Positions 36,082-45,763 are shown, counted from the stretch's first letter. The stretch is 64,000 nucleotides of DNA from Pseudoalteromonas aliena SW19 (GCF_014905615.1 NZ_AQGU01000028.1:62001-126000), one strand, 5' to 3'. The notes: generated by a model from the sequence alone, not told the origin. Made by a program: numbers and translations.

Positions 36082-39000
36082 ATGCAGCAAATAGGTATTT
36101 ACGAGCAGTTAATTACGCAAGTAATTGAGCGAAATTTAAATCGTGACCAATTTTATGTGGGCGAACGTCAACTAGAATCGGCTGAGGCGGCTACGTGGCT
36201 TTCGCGCTTTTTAGGTAAGCTTATTGAGTATGCAATCGATGCCATCCCTAATTCAAACGAGCGCTTGCAAGAACAAATTAACCTCGCAAACAGCCTTGTG
36301 CTTTGGCTTAAAGATCATATTCGCGATGACGAGCTAATTAACGAAAACCTTATCGACAGCCAAGGGCGAATACTTACCGCGCTGTTTAATACCCAAAACC
36401 CGATTGCGGCCAATCTTAAAGATTACTCAAGCGATATATTCCCACTCACAGGCCTTACGCAAAGCGAATTGTTTAGCGGTGCTAATGCAGGTATATCGCT
36501 CGAAACCGAGCTAAAGCGCGAGATAAAATCGTCCGACACTATTTACTGGCTTGTCTCATTTATAAAATGGACGGGGCTGCGCATTTTTAAAAATGAGCTT
36601 GAAGCGTTTACCAAAAGCGGCAATAAACTCAAAGTTATTACTACTTCGTACATGGGTGCAACGGATGCTAAAGCGGTTGAGTTTTTAGCAAACCTGCCAA
36701 ATACAGAAGTAAAACTAAGCTACAACAATCAGCAAGAGCGCTTACACGCAAAGTCATATTTGTTTATGCGTAATACGGGGTTTCATACCGGTTATATTGG
36801 CTCGTCTAATTTATCGCATTCGGCGCTTACCAGCGGCCTTGAGTGGAACTTAAAAATTACCGCGCAAGAAATCCCGCACATCATAGCCAAAACTAAAAGT
36901 ACCTTTGAAACCTACTGGCAATCGCCAGATTTCGAACTGTTTACTGGTAAAACTGAATGTAAAGAAAAACTCATAAACTCACTTAATGAGCAGCGCGGTG
37001 TTGGGCAAGCAAGCAGCCAGTTTTATTTTGATATAACACCAAAAACGCATCAGCTCGCTATTTTAGAAAAGCTAAGTGTTGAGCGCAGCGTACATAATCG
37101 TTTTAAAAACTTAGTAGTTGCTGCTACCGGCACAGGTAAAACAATAATATCGGCGTTCGACTTTAAAACCGTTTACGATAAAAACCCAAACGCACACTTT
37201 TTGTTTGTAGCCCACCGCGAAGAAATACTCAAACAAGCACAAAGCGCTTACCGCGGCGTGCTTAAAAATAACGACTTTGGTGAGCTGTGGGTAGGTAACT
37301 ACAAACCGCAGCGCTACAACCAATTATTTGCGTCAATTCAAACATTAAACAGCCAAATTGAATCGCTCAATTTAACCAATGATTACTACGACTACATAGT
37401 GATAGATGAAGTACATCACGTAAGCGCTGCAAGTTACCGTGCTATTTTAAGTTACTTTACGCCCACAATACTACTTGGCTTAACCGCTACACCAGAGCGA
37501 CAAGATGGCGCAAATATACTCGATGATTTTTGCGGGGTAATAGCCGCTGAAATTCGCTTACCAGAGGCAATAAATCAACGCCATTTATGCCCGTTTCAAT
37601 ACTTTGGACTAGATGACGACACCGACCTAAGCCAAATAACATGGCGAGGCGGCCGTTACGATATAAGCGAGCTAAGCAACCTTTATACAGGGGAGAACAG
37701 CCGCGCAAACAAAATTATATCGAGCCTTGCTGATATCGTAACCAATGCTCAAACCATTAAAGCACTGGCGTTTTGCGTAAGCCAAAAACACGCGGAGTTT
37801 ATGGCCTCTAAATTTAACTTAGCAGGTATAAACGCCGATGTACTGACCAGCAAAAACACTAATGAGCGCGCGGCCAAACAACAAGCACTTCGCCAAGGCG
37901 AAATACAAATACTTTGCGTGGTTGATATTTTTAACGAAGGCGTCGATATTCCCGAAGTCGATACTTTACTATTTTTACGCCCAACTGAAAGCCTAACATT
38001 GTTTTTACAGCAACTCGGCCGTGGTTTGCGCCTGCCCGACAACAGCCAAAAGCAATGCTGCACCGTGCTCGACTTTGTAGGCAACGCTCGCCCAGAATAC
38101 GACTTTGCCAGTAAATTCCGCGCACTCATTGGTAAAAGCAATCAGCCAATAAAAACCGAGATTGAAAACAACTTCCCGCATTTACCGTTGGGTTGCCGTA
38201 TTGAGCTACAAAAGCGCACACAACAAACAATATTAAAAAATATTCAGCAAGCTATAAACTCTAAACGCCGTTTACAGCAGCTTATAAATAGCTATTCGCA
38301 ACACACTAATGACGCGCTAACGCTAAGTAACTTTTTACGTATAAACCCACAAGTTACACTTGAAGATGTATACAAACCAAAAGATAAAAAGCTCGGCGGC
38401 TGGCTCTGGCTAAAAGGCGATGAAATACCCGCAGAGCAAGCCGATATTTACGCCGCGTATTACCGCGCAATCAACACCCAATTACTCGGCTGCGACTCAA
38501 TCAGTTATTTATGCTTTTTACGTGATTTATGTAATAACGACTTTAGCTTTACGCCAACAGCGCAAAACCAACAGTACGCGCTTATGGCGCATTACAACTT
38601 TTGGGATAGCACAGGCACAAGTTTAGGGTTTAAAACCCTTGAACAAAGCTTACAAGCACTTAAACACAAAGAGCTACCAGCACGAACTTGCTCAAGTAAT
38701 TTGCGCTATTAATAAACCGCATACACCAGCAAGAAAGCGATTTATCGTGCTTACCTAATCACGCCATAAAATTACACAGCCGCTACACTCGCCAACAAAT
38801 ACTCGCAGCTTTTGGGGCGCACTCGTTTGATAAAAAATCGACCGCCCGCGAAGGTGTTTTAGAATTTAAAAACCAAAACCTAGAGCTGTTATTTGTAACA
38901 CTCAACAAGTGCGAAAAAACCTACTCGCCCACCACGCTGTATCATGACTACGCAATCAGCCCTACGCTGTTTCATTGGCAAACGCAAAACAGCGCCCGCC

Positions 39001-39235
39001 CAGAACACGGTCGCGGCCTTAGTTATATTCAGCACCAACAAACAGGCAAAACCATCGTGTTATTTGTACGCGAACAAGGCAAAGACGAAAACGGCCGAAC
39101 CATGGGGTTTGTAAACTACGGCGAGGTTAAATACCAAAGCCACAACGACAGCCAACCGATGAACATAACGTGGGAATTAACCAGCCCCATGCCAAGTGAA
39201 ATGTGGCACGAGGCAGGGAAATTGGCTGTTGGGTG
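36082..39235 (+). pseudogene. HKD-nuclease / SF2 helicase / DUF3427 gene broken by frameshifts near 38.7 kb
   Basis: The intact part (36082-38712, 876 residues) holds a PLD-like nuclease domain (about 130-290, His222-x-Lys224 and GSSNLSHSAL), an SF2 helicase domain (Walker A ATGTGKT with Lys353, Walker B DEVHH at 442-446) and a helicase C domain (QQLGRGLRLPD). It then enters DUF3427. The frame stops at 38710, but the rest of DUF3427 continues in another frame (ALLINRIHQQESDLSCLP, then LHSRYTRQQILAAFG, to the stop near 39235). The bridge HELAQVI lies in the third frame, so two single-base changes about 20 bases apart are the simplest reading. Such proteins occur in defence islands and may act on DNA. 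Sequencing error cannot be excluded. Confidence 0.8.
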
Positions 39236-39291
39236 ATAAGCTAAAATTTTGATTAAATCAAATTTCAAATATTTATTTTAAGGAATAACAA

Positions 39292-39645
39292 ATGAAAAAT
39301 TTACGTGGCCTTGCTATCTGCCGCCTTTGTAATAATGATCTCTGTATTATGCAACATAATTGCTCAATTCGGCTTCTCACCAGATTCACCAATTGAGCAA
39401 TGAGGAGCTTTTGGGGATTTTATGGGAGGAACATTAAATCCAATTTTTGCGTTTTTATCGTTTATTTGTTTATTAATGCAATTGTTTTACAAAATACAGA
39501 ACCAAAAGAAACAAGAAAAGAGTTTACCCGTTTAGCAAATGCTAATGAGCAGCAACTTTCACTTATTTCCAACCAACAACAAAAAGATGATACTTATAAA
39601 GTAATTCAAAAAGTTACAATACATAAAACTGCTCACCTACTGTAA
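39292..39645 (+). pseudogene. Decayed small membrane-protein gene
   Basis: AAGGA precedes an ATG at 39292, but the frame breaks at once. Reading across frames gives LLSAAFVIMISVLCNII, then SPDSPIEQ, a TGA at 39401 where relatives have Trp, then GAFGDFMGGTLNPIFAFLS, a further shift near 39477, and VLQNTEPKETRKEF with a Gln-rich coiled coil. The pattern is that of a widespread two-helix protein with WGAFGDFMGGTLNP followed by a coiled coil. At least two single-base shifts and one nonsense change are needed, so this is true decay rather than one reading error. Function unknown; relatives occur in mobile regions. Confidence 0.75.
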
Positions 39646-39760
39646 AGTAGAATCTAGGACATTGATCGTAATGCCAGCTTTTATCTATTAGATAAGGGTG
39701 ATCTTTTAAGTCACAGCCGAGGCCAAAGTTTTGACCAAATTCTTGTTTATAAAGTGACAT
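39614..39760 (-). CDS. Small hypothetical protein (48 residues)
   Basis: An ATG at 39760 is preceded by AGAAGGAAACAAT, a strong ribosome-binding site. The product has an unusual aromatic and Cys composition (FGLGCDLKDHPYLIDKSWHY, then DQCPRFYF) that looks selected. It overlaps the end of the decayed membrane-protein gene on the other strand. I do not recognise a family. It could also be the start of a once longer protein. Confidence 0.45.
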   Translation of the reverse strand: MSLYKQEFGQNFGLGCDLKDHPYLIDKSWHYDQCPRFYFTVGEQFYVL

Positions 39761-39786
39761 ATTGTTTCCTTCTTAAAAACTAATTT

Positions 39787-39809
39787 AGCCAGTGCTACAC
39801 GCACTGGCT
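39787..39809 (-). terminator. Hairpin after the PIN-domain gene
   Basis: AGCCAGTGC (39787-39795) pairs with GCACTGGCT (39801-39809) across five bases. On the minus strand AAATTAGTTTTT follows. It is a likely terminator for the PIN/ImmA pair. Confidence 0.6.
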
Positions 39810-39825
39810 CTATGCCGTACTTGCG

Positions 39826-40308
39826 TTATAAGGCGTTTAAATGCTCTATAGCCACCTTCCAAGGCAGTCTTCGACCTGATAGCTTCATTTTTTCATAGGC
39901 TTTTAATGCAGTTTCTTTCGTTATTATTTGTTGCCTAACAAGCTGCGTTATTAATGAAATAGTGCCTTGGACAACAATGCCTTCTTTTTCAGCTGCTTTT
40001 CTTAAAGCCATATCGCCAGTTACAAGAGGGCAGTTTTTTTGCTTAGCTAAACACAAAGCAAATATATCGTTACGGCTGGCATTTAAATACAGCGGAATTA
40101 ACTCCATTGCATGCATCATTGAATCAGGTGATAGCTCTTCTAAAGTTAAGCCCATAGCAGGTAAATGTGCGTGTTCTTCCTCAAGTTCTTCAACAAATAA
40201 GATATCAGGTATGGCGAATTGGTAAGGTAGCTGAAAAAGTTGGGTTAATAGCTCACCTTTTTCCATATCTATTAATATATTGGCATCACTAATTAGTAGC
40301 TGCTGCAT
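39826..40308 (-). CDS. PIN-domain protein, putative ribonuclease toxin
   Basis: A 160-residue PIN-domain protein with acidic residues at the positions expected for a metal-dependent RNase: Asp8 in ISDANILIDME, Glu40/Glu41 in LFVEELEEE, Asp81 in SRNDIFALCLA and Asp99 in LVTGDMALRKAAEKEG. PIN proteins of the VapC kind cut tRNA or rRNA and are held in check by an antitoxin. The gene overlaps the end of the XRE/ImmA-IrrE gene by 20 bases, so the two are made from one transcript. A toxin-antitoxin or related stress function is inferred from this pairing, not shown. Confidence 0.8.
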   Translation of the reverse strand: MQQLLISDANILIDMEKGELLTQLFQLPYQFAIPDILFVEELEEEHAHLPAMGLTLEELSPDSMMHAMELIPLYLNASRNDIFALCLAKQKNCPLVTGDMALRKAAEKEGIVVQGTISLITQLVRQQIITKETALKAYEKMKLSGRRLPWKVAIEHLNAL

Positions 40309-41362
40309 TAAGCACCTCTAACTTTCGTTCTTTGTGAAAGCTTGAGAGTGATACCCCTAATAGCTCTGCAGCTTTGGATATACCAATGTAGTCTTCACTT
40401 AGCGCACGATATACTAGTTGCTTGTATAAGTAAGTAGCTTCATGCGGATAAGGTTCGCCAGGTTCCTGGGTGCGCCATCCTTGCTTGCCAAACCAAATGA
40501 ACATATTTTTTTGGGTTTGATGTGAAATTACACCAGACTGTGAAGCACGATACAAAGAGGCAAGCATGCTTATGCCGTACTCATGCTTGAGCATGTATAG
40601 CTCTTGCGCCTCTAGTTGAGTTCGGCTTTTACCTAAGTGTTGTATTAAACTAGTGCTTGGTAATAAAAAAGCCCCTGCAAAGTGATTACACGCCTTTTCT
40701 TCATCTAACTCTTCAGAGAGTCGGTTGTGTAATACTAAGTGACCTAATTCATGAGCAAGCGTAAACCGTTGGCGATCGCCACTTTGTGCTGTAGAGATAA
40801 CAACAACAGGTAGCTCATTAATGTTACCCGCGAGACCATCAAACTTTTTACTGGTTTCTACATCAGTGCAAATTATCATTACACCTTTCGATTCCAATGT
40901 ATCAATCATGTCATGAATAGGATTTAAACCTAAACCCCATCCATTGCGCATAGTGGTGGCTACATCTTCTAGCTGTTCATATGAATCAATTACATCAGGT
41001 AATGTACTTGGTAGTGAAAATGGCGTGATAGGTTTAATAGAATCTGGATAAAAGTTTAAAAGCTCTTGCCAGCGCTCAGCCTGATCCAACACATCACCAT
41101 TTATACGATCTAAAATCTTCTGTGGCGTGCTTGCACGCTTACGATATTCCACACCTTCTAATTTTACTTTTATAGGTCGGAAAAAGTATTCAGTACGTAC
41201 TTCAAGTGCGCTTGCAAGCTTTAATAAATTAGAAGAAGACGGCATAGCAGTACCATGTTCATATTTTTTTATAGCATTAGCAGATATACCAACTGCGGTA
41301 GCTAGCGCTTGCATTGATAGGCCTGAGGCTTTTCGGGCACGAGTGAATCGTTCAGCAAACAT
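40289..41362 (-). CDS. XRE HTH + ImmA/IrrE metallopeptidase protein, putative antitoxin/regulator
   Basis: A 357-residue fusion. Residues about 6-60 are a Cro/C1-type HTH (ARKASGLSMQALATAVGIS, then NAIKKYEHG). Residues about 160-280 are an ImmA/IrrE zinc-peptidase domain with HELGH at 204-208 and the downstream EKACNHFAGAFLLP. The C-terminus (about 325-345) contains a second short HTH-like stretch, GISKAAELLGVSLSSFHKE. This COG2856-type pairing with a downstream PIN gene has been predicted as a toxin-antitoxin arrangement. GAGGT precedes the ATG. An inverted repeat over the promoter (41378-41415) suggests autorepression. It lies in the accessory patch between yaeQ and ylqF. Confidence 0.85.
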   Translation of the reverse strand: MFAERFTRARKASGLSMQALATAVGISANAIKKYEHGTAMPSSSNLLKLASALEVRTEYFFRPIKVKLEGVEYRKRASTPQKILDRINGDVLDQAERWQELLNFYPDSIKPITPFSLPSTLPDVIDSYEQLEDVATTMRNGWGLGLNPIHDMIDTLESKGVMIICTDVETSKKFDGLAGNINELPVVVISTAQSGDRQRFTLAHELGHLVLHNRLSEELDEEKACNHFAGAFLLPSTSLIQHLGKSRTQLEAQELYMLKHEYGISMLASLYRASQSGVISHQTQKNMFIWFGKQGWRTQEPGEPYPHEATYLYKQLVYRALSEDYIGISKAAELLGVSLSSFHKERKLEVLNAAATN

Positions 41363-41377
41363 GTATATATACCTCGT

Positions 41378-41415
41378 GGTTTATAAAATTAAGTCATTTG
41401 TCGTAAATATAAACC
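41378..41415 (-). promoter_or_regulatory. Likely promoter and operator of the XRE/ImmA-PIN module
   Basis: GGTTTATA (41378-41385) and TATAAACC (41408-41415) are an inverted repeat. On the minus strand TTTACG, 16 bases, then TATAAA lie within it, resembling -35 and -10 boxes. Binding by the XRE protein would block its own promoter. Confidence 0.45.
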
Positions 41416-41628
41416 ATGGGTGTATTTTTGTCTATGAACATAAATTACACTTATATAGTTGCGATATACTACTGGTTTTATTTATACGAGAAGTTTAAAG
41501 GGATTATGTAGTAAACTAGGAGCTATTAGTTGAGGTGATAAATCCAAATTATTCACCCAGTACCCCGCATAGCACTTAATTAGGTAAAGCATGGTGTTAT
41601 GGGTTGAAATAAAAGGTTTATAAATCAA

Positions 41629-42582
41629 ATGAGTAGAGCAGGAATACAGTGGTTCCCTGGGCATATGAATAAAGCCCGCAATGAAATTAAAGAAATAATG
41701 CCGCAAATGGATGTGATTATTGAAGTGCTTGATGCGCGCATTCCCTACAGTAGCGAAAACCCGATGGTGGCAACCTTGCGTGAAGGTAAGCCGGTCATCA
41801 AAATTTTGAACAAAGCTGATTTAGCTGATCCTAAAATGACGCAGATCTGGAAAGACTATTTTGAGCAAGAAAACGGTGTTAAAGCGATTTCTTTTGGTCA
41901 TGATAAAGCAGCTGAAGTACATCGTATCAATGAGCTGTGTAAAAAGTTAGTGCCGCATAAAGTGGGTGCCGATAAACAGATTAAAGCCATGATAATGGGT
42001 ATTCCTAACGTGGGTAAATCTACGCTAATTAATGTACTGGCTGGACGTATAGTTGCAAAAACAGGTAATGAACCTGCGGTAACTAAAGCGCAGCAACGTA
42101 TTAAGCTTGAAGACGGTATTATGCTTTACGATACGCCTGGTATGCTTTGGCCAAAAGTAGAAAACGAAAACTCAGGTTATCGCTTAGGCGCTACAGGTGC
42201 CATTCGTGATACCGCACTTGAGTATGAAGAAGTAGCAAGTTATACCGCTGAATATTTATTACGTGCATATCCTGAGCTTTTAAAAGCGCGCTATAAAATC
42301 GCTGAGCTTCCTGAGAATGATTGGGAATTTGTTGAAATGGCAGGTAAAAAGCGTGGTTGTATTCGTGGTGGAAACCAAATCGACACGTATAAAATGTCTG
42401 AAATCCTAATTAACGAACTGCGCGACGGTATTATTGGCCGTATTACTATGGAAACTCCGCAAATGCGTGAGGAAGAAGAAGTAATGGTTGCTGGTTTACG
42501 TGCGGCAGCAGAGGCTAAAAAACAAGCTAAAGAAGAAGAGAAACTCCAACGCCGAGCACGAGCGCGTAAAAATCGTCGTTAA
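41629..42582 (+). CDS. ylqF: Ribosome biogenesis GTPase YlqF/RbgA
   Basis: A 317-residue circularly permuted GTPase involved in late assembly of the large ribosomal subunit. The G4 motif NKAD (61-64) comes before G1 GIPNVGKS (124-131) and G3 DTPG (168-171), the permuted order of this family. The N-terminus IQWFPGHMNKAR and the C-terminal basic tail rich in Arg and Lys are also typical. A repeat element (copy C) lies between its stop and the shared terminator at 42887, so the transcript has an unusually long 3' end. Confidence 0.93.
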   Translation: MSRAGIQWFPGHMNKARNEIKEIMPQMDVIIEVLDARIPYSSENPMVATLREGKPVIKILNKADLADPKMTQIWKDYFEQENGVKAISFGHDKAAEVHRINELCKKLVPHKVGADKQIKAMIMGIPNVGKSTLINVLAGRIVAKTGNEPAVTKAQQRIKLEDGIMLYDTPGMLWPKVENENSGYRLGATGAIRDTALEYEEVASYTAEYLLRAYPELLKARYKIAELPENDWEFVEMAGKKRGCIRGGNQIDTYKMSEILINELRDGIIGRITMETPQMREEEEVMVAGLRAAAEAKKQAKEEEKLQRRARARKNRR

Positions 42583-42592
42583 TTGATTTAGT

Positions 42593-42862
42593 TTAGGGTC
42601 TGTTGATCTTTGCGGATTAAAATTTGTTCAGACTAGGGGCTATTTAATCGCGGCGCGAGGTTTGTAACCTAGTGGGCTAAGTAAAAACCGAGCAACAAAG
42701 AGTAAATAGCCCCTAGGAAGAACCCTTTGGGCAGCGCCTGTTTGGCATTAATGCTACGTTATCGCCCATTTATGGGGAATAACCACACTACATAGGCTCT
42801 GCCTTGCCTAAATACCAAACAGACTGCTGCAAATTTAACCTTGAAAGATCAACAGACCCTAA
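42593..42862. repeat. MITE-like repeat, copy C (270 bp)
   Basis: Its ends are a perfect 19-base inverted repeat, TTAGGGTCTGTTGATCTTT (42593-42611) and its complement (42844-42862). An internal 14-base stem is CTAGGGGCTATTTA with TAAATAGCCCCTAG, and the other half shows GTTTGG/CCAAAC and CAAGGCAGAGCC dyads. The element could fold as nested hairpins. It is inserted 10 bases after the ylqF stop and has no gene inside. Confidence 0.88.
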
Positions 42863-42886
42863 TTTAACCAACTAAATTACAGACAT

Positions 42887-42911
42887 AAAAAAAGCCCGTA
42901 AGGGCTTTTTT
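42887..42911. terminator. Bidirectional terminator shared by ylqF and the RyhB-like sRNA
   Basis: GCCC (42894-42897) and GGGC (42902-42905), extended by A-T pairs, form the stem around a four-base loop. Runs of six to seven T follow on both strands. It would end ylqF on plus and the sRNA on minus. Confidence 0.9.
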
Positions 42912-43107
42912 AGTTTCATATCTACCGTCACCGATATGAGCAATGTAGCAAGTAAAATAGTAGGGCGGTTACTTATTATCAACATCAAGGGGCGTTGCGG
43001 TTCATAACAAGTAACCATAGCTGTTAACGTGCGCCACACGTTGTTTCAGGGTCGAGAAACAAATCAATTCATTCCGTTACAAGCCAGTATGTTTGCCGTC
43101 TTGTTGA
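42887..43107 (-). ncRNA. ryhB: RyhB-like iron-responsive small RNA (candidate)
   Basis: A minus-strand transcript of about 220 nt is predicted from promoter to terminator. It contains ACATTGCTCA (42946-42937), identical to the conserved core of enteric and Vibrio RyhB, in the wider context GCTACATTGCTCATAT. The promoter has TTGACA, 17 bases, GATAAT, with a Fur box over the -10. The RNA ends in a strong intrinsic terminator. The length fits the long RyhB of Vibrio rather than the 90-nt enteric form. A hairpin (AACGTG/CACGTT, 43026-43042) lies in the upstream half. RyhB pairs with mRNAs of iron-using proteins when iron is short. The identity is inferred; expression and targets are untested. Confidence 0.75.
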
Positions 43108-43141
43108 TAGTGATTATCAGTTAGATTCAATTAACTGTCAA
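43105..43141 (-). promoter_or_regulatory. Sigma70 promoter with overlapping Fur box for the sRNA
   Basis: On the minus strand TTGACA (43141-43136) and GATAAT (43118-43113) are separated by 17 bases. TGATAGTGATTATCA (43105-43119) matches the palindromic Fur core TGATAATnATTATCA except at one position, and covers the -10 and start region. Fur with iron would block the promoter. Confidence 0.8.
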
Positions 43142-43531
43142 CACCTAAATGCAAATAATTCTTATTATCTATTTGTTTGTTTTATAAGCTGATGTTAAAC
43201 ATAAAAAAATTGCGACTATTTGGTTTTTCTTAGTGTTGGGTGACATAGGCTGTGATTAAATTGCTCATAGTTTAAACAAGTATTAGTTTTCAAAGATTAG
43301 TAATTTCTGAGTATAGATTAAAATTTTAGCTGTTTAAGCTATGGTAGTGTGTTGTTACAAAATAACGAAATAACTTTATGTACCTAAAGTTAGGGCGATA
43401 AAAAATAGTGTTTTCATTATGTTACATGTGATTTTCAACTTAAAATGCAAAATAGATCTTGCGCATAAAAAAAATATCTTGAATTGATTGCATTTTAAGC
43501 GGCTTGCATGGTGATGTTCGCTTTAAGTGAT

Positions 43532-43539
43532 GTTATACT
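43532..43539 (+). promoter_or_regulatory. Probable extended -10 promoter of fusA2
   Basis: TGTTATACT contains TG, one base, then TATACT (43534-43539), an extended -10 element. The start point would be about 35 bases before the fusA2 start codon. No convincing -35 box is present. I see no gene in 43142-43530. Confidence 0.4.
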
Positions 43540-43579
43540 CCTGCCGAATAATTTATCGACTTTATTAAGAGTAAAATTA

Positions 43580-45664
43580 ATGGCAGATTTATCGAAGTAC
43601 AGAAACATTGGTATTTTCGCGCACGTAGATGCGGGTAAAACCACGACTACTGAGCGTATCCTAAAGCTTACTGGTCAAATCCATAAAACAGGTGAGGTTC
43701 ATGATGGTGAATCTACTACTGACTTCATGGAACAAGAAGCTGAGCGCGGTATTACTATCCAGTCTGCGGCAGTAAGCTGTTTCTGGAAAGATCACCGTTT
43801 TAACGTTATCGATACACCAGGACACGTTGACTTCACAGTTGAAGTTTACCGTTCACTTAAAGTACTTGATGGCGGTGTTGGTGTTTTCTGTGGTTCTGGT
43901 GGTGTTGAACCACAATCAGAAACTAACTGGCGTTATGCTAATGACTCAGAAGTTGCACGTATTATCTTCGTTAACAAATTAGACCGTATGGGTGCTGATT
44001 TTTACCGTGTAACTGAGCAAGTGCGTAAAGTACTTGGCGCAACTCCATTAATCATGACTTTACCAATTGGTATTGAAGATGAATTTGTTGGTGTTGTAGA
44101 TGTTTTAACTAAAAAAGCATACGTTTGGGATGACACTGGTCTTCCTGAAAACTACGAAATTACAGACGTTCCTGCAGACATGGTAGAAAAGACTGACGAG
44201 TATTATGAAATGCTTGTTGAAACTGCCCTTGAGCAAGACGATGAACTACTTGAAGCTTACATGGAAGGTGAAGCACCTTCTGTAGAAGACATCAAACGTT
44301 GTATCCGTAAAGGTACTCGTGACCTTGCTTTCTTCCCTACATACTGTGGTTCTGCGTTTAAGAACAAAGGTATGCAGCTTATTCTTGATGCTGTTGTTGA
44401 TTACTTACCAGCTCCTACAGAAGTTGATCCTCAACCTCTTATGGATGAAGAAGGTAACGAAAATGGCGAATTTGCAATCGTATCTGCAGATGAACCTTTC
44501 AAAGCGTTAGCATTCAAAATAATGGATGACCGTTTTGGTGCATTAACATTCGTACGTATTTACTCAGGTAAACTAAACAAGGGTGACACCATCCTTAACT
44601 CGTTTACTGGTAAAACTGAGCGTGTTGGCCGTATGGTTGAGATGCAAGCAGATGACCGTAACGAATTAACTAGCGCACAAGCTGGTGACATCATTGCTAT
44701 CGTAGGCATGAAAAACGTGCAAACTGGTCACACTTTATGTGATCCTAAGCACCCAGTAACACTTGAGCCAATGGTATTCCCAACTCCAGTAATCTCGATT
44801 GCTGTACAGCCTAAAGATAAAGGCGGTAATGAGAAAATGGGTGTTGCTATCGGTAAAATGGTTGCAGAAGATCCATCTTTCCAAGTTGAGACTGATGAAG
44901 ATTCAGGCGAAACTATCCTTAAAGGTATGGGTGAGCTTCACTTAGATATCAAAGTAGATATCCTTAAGCGTACTTACGGCGTAGACCTTATTGTTGGTCA
45001 ACCACAAGTTGCTTACCGTGAAACTATCACTAAAGAAATTGAAGATAGCTACACGCATAAGAAACAATCTGGTGGTTCTGGTCAGTTCGGTAAAATCGAT
45101 TACCGCATCAAGCCAGGCGAAGTTGCTTCAGGCTTCACGTTTAAATCATCAGTTGTTGGTGGTAACGTACCTAAAGAATTCTGGCCTGCAGTTGAGAAAG
45201 GCTTTAAGTCAATGATGGGTACTGGTGTTCTTGCTGGTTTCCCTGTACTTGACGTTGAAGTTGAACTTTTCGACGGTGGTTTCCATGCCGTGGATTCATC
45301 TGCAATCGCGTTCGAAATCGCTGCAAAAGGCGCTTTCCGTCAATCGATCCCTAAAGCGGGCGCACAACTTCTTGAGCCAATCATGAATGTTGACGTGTTC
45401 ACTCCAGAAGATCACGTTGGTGATGTTATCGGTGACCTTAACCGTCGTCGTGGCATGATGAAAGACCAAGAAGCTGGTTTAACAGGCAGCCGTATTAAAG
45501 CTGACGTACCGTTATCAGAAATGTTCGGTTACATTGGTACACTACGTACAATGACATCGGGTCGTGGTCAGTTCTCTATGGAGTTCTCACACTACGCTGC
45601 ATGTCCAGCTAACGTAGCTGAAACTGTAATCGCTGCAGAAAAAGAGAAGAAAGCTGCTAAGTAA
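43580..45664 (+). CDS. fusA2: Elongation factor G 2
   Basis: A 694-residue EF-G from the ATG at 43580 ([20 protein letters not shown]); the frame is open to 43508 but the family starts here. G1 AHVDAGKT (14-21), switch region [16 protein letters not shown]3 DTPGH and G4 NKLD are present, and the five EF-G domains follow at normal length. It closely resembles the second EF-G of Vibrio and Shewanella, not the one in the str operon, and it stands alone here without rpsL, rpsG or tuf. EF-G 2 forms may specialise in translocation or ribosome recycling; which applies is not known. A strong terminator follows. Confidence 0.93.
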   Translation: MADLSKYRNIGIFAHVDAGKTTTTERILKLTGQIHKTGEVHDGESTTDFMEQEAERGITIQSAAVSCFWKDHRFNVIDTPGHVDFTVEVYRSLKVLDGGVGVFCGSGGVEPQSETNWRYANDSEVARIIFVNKLDRMGADFYRVTEQVRKVLGATPLIMTLPIGIEDEFVGVVDVLTKKAYVWDDTGLPENYEITDVPADMVEKTDEYYEMLVETALEQDDELLEAYMEGEAPSVEDIKRCIRKGTRDLAFFPTYCGSAFKNKGMQLILDAVVDYLPAPTEVDPQPLMDEEGNENGEFAIVSADEPFKALAFKIMDDRFGALTFVRIYSGKLNKGDTILNSFTGKTERVGRMVEMQADDRNELTSAQAGDIIAIVGMKNVQTGHTLCDPKHPVTLEPMVFPTPVISIAVQPKDKGGNEKMGVAIGKMVAEDPSFQVETDEDSGETILKGMGELHLDIKVDILKRTYGVDLIVGQPQVAYRETITKEIEDSYTHKKQSGGSGQFGKIDYRIKPGEVASGFTFKSSVVGGNVPKEFWPAVEKGFKSMMGTGVLAGFPVLDVEVELFDGGFHAVDSSAIAFEIAAKGAFRQSIPKAGAQLLEPIMNVDVFTPEDHVGDVIGDLNRRRGMMKDQEAGLTGSRIKADVPLSEMFGYIGTLRTMTSGRGQFSMEFSHYAACPANVAETVIAAEKEKKAAK

Positions 45665-45684
45665 TTAGCACTTTAACTCTTTAA

Positions 45685-45713
45685 AAAAACCCGCAACATG
45701 TTGCGGGTTTTTT
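45685..45713 (+). terminator. Terminator of fusA2
   Basis: AAAACCCGCAAC and GTTGCGGGTTTT form a perfect palindromic stem around AT, followed by T-rich sequence, 20 bases after the stop. Confidence 0.92.
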
Positions 45714-45763
45714 ATTGTCTGTAATTAATAGTGATTTTATTAATACTAATTCGCAATAATACT

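Noticed and set aside
39780..39830. Possible integron attC site after the PIN gene
   Set aside because: GTTATAA and the GCCAGTGC dyad suggested it, but the core GTTRRRY and RYYYAAC pair is not present, and the hairpin is better explained as a terminator.
42887..43107. 6S RNA or Spot 42 as identity of the sRNA
   Set aside because: It lacks the long bulged rod of 6S RNA and the sequence of Spot 42, while the Fur box and ACATTGCTCA core fit RyhB.
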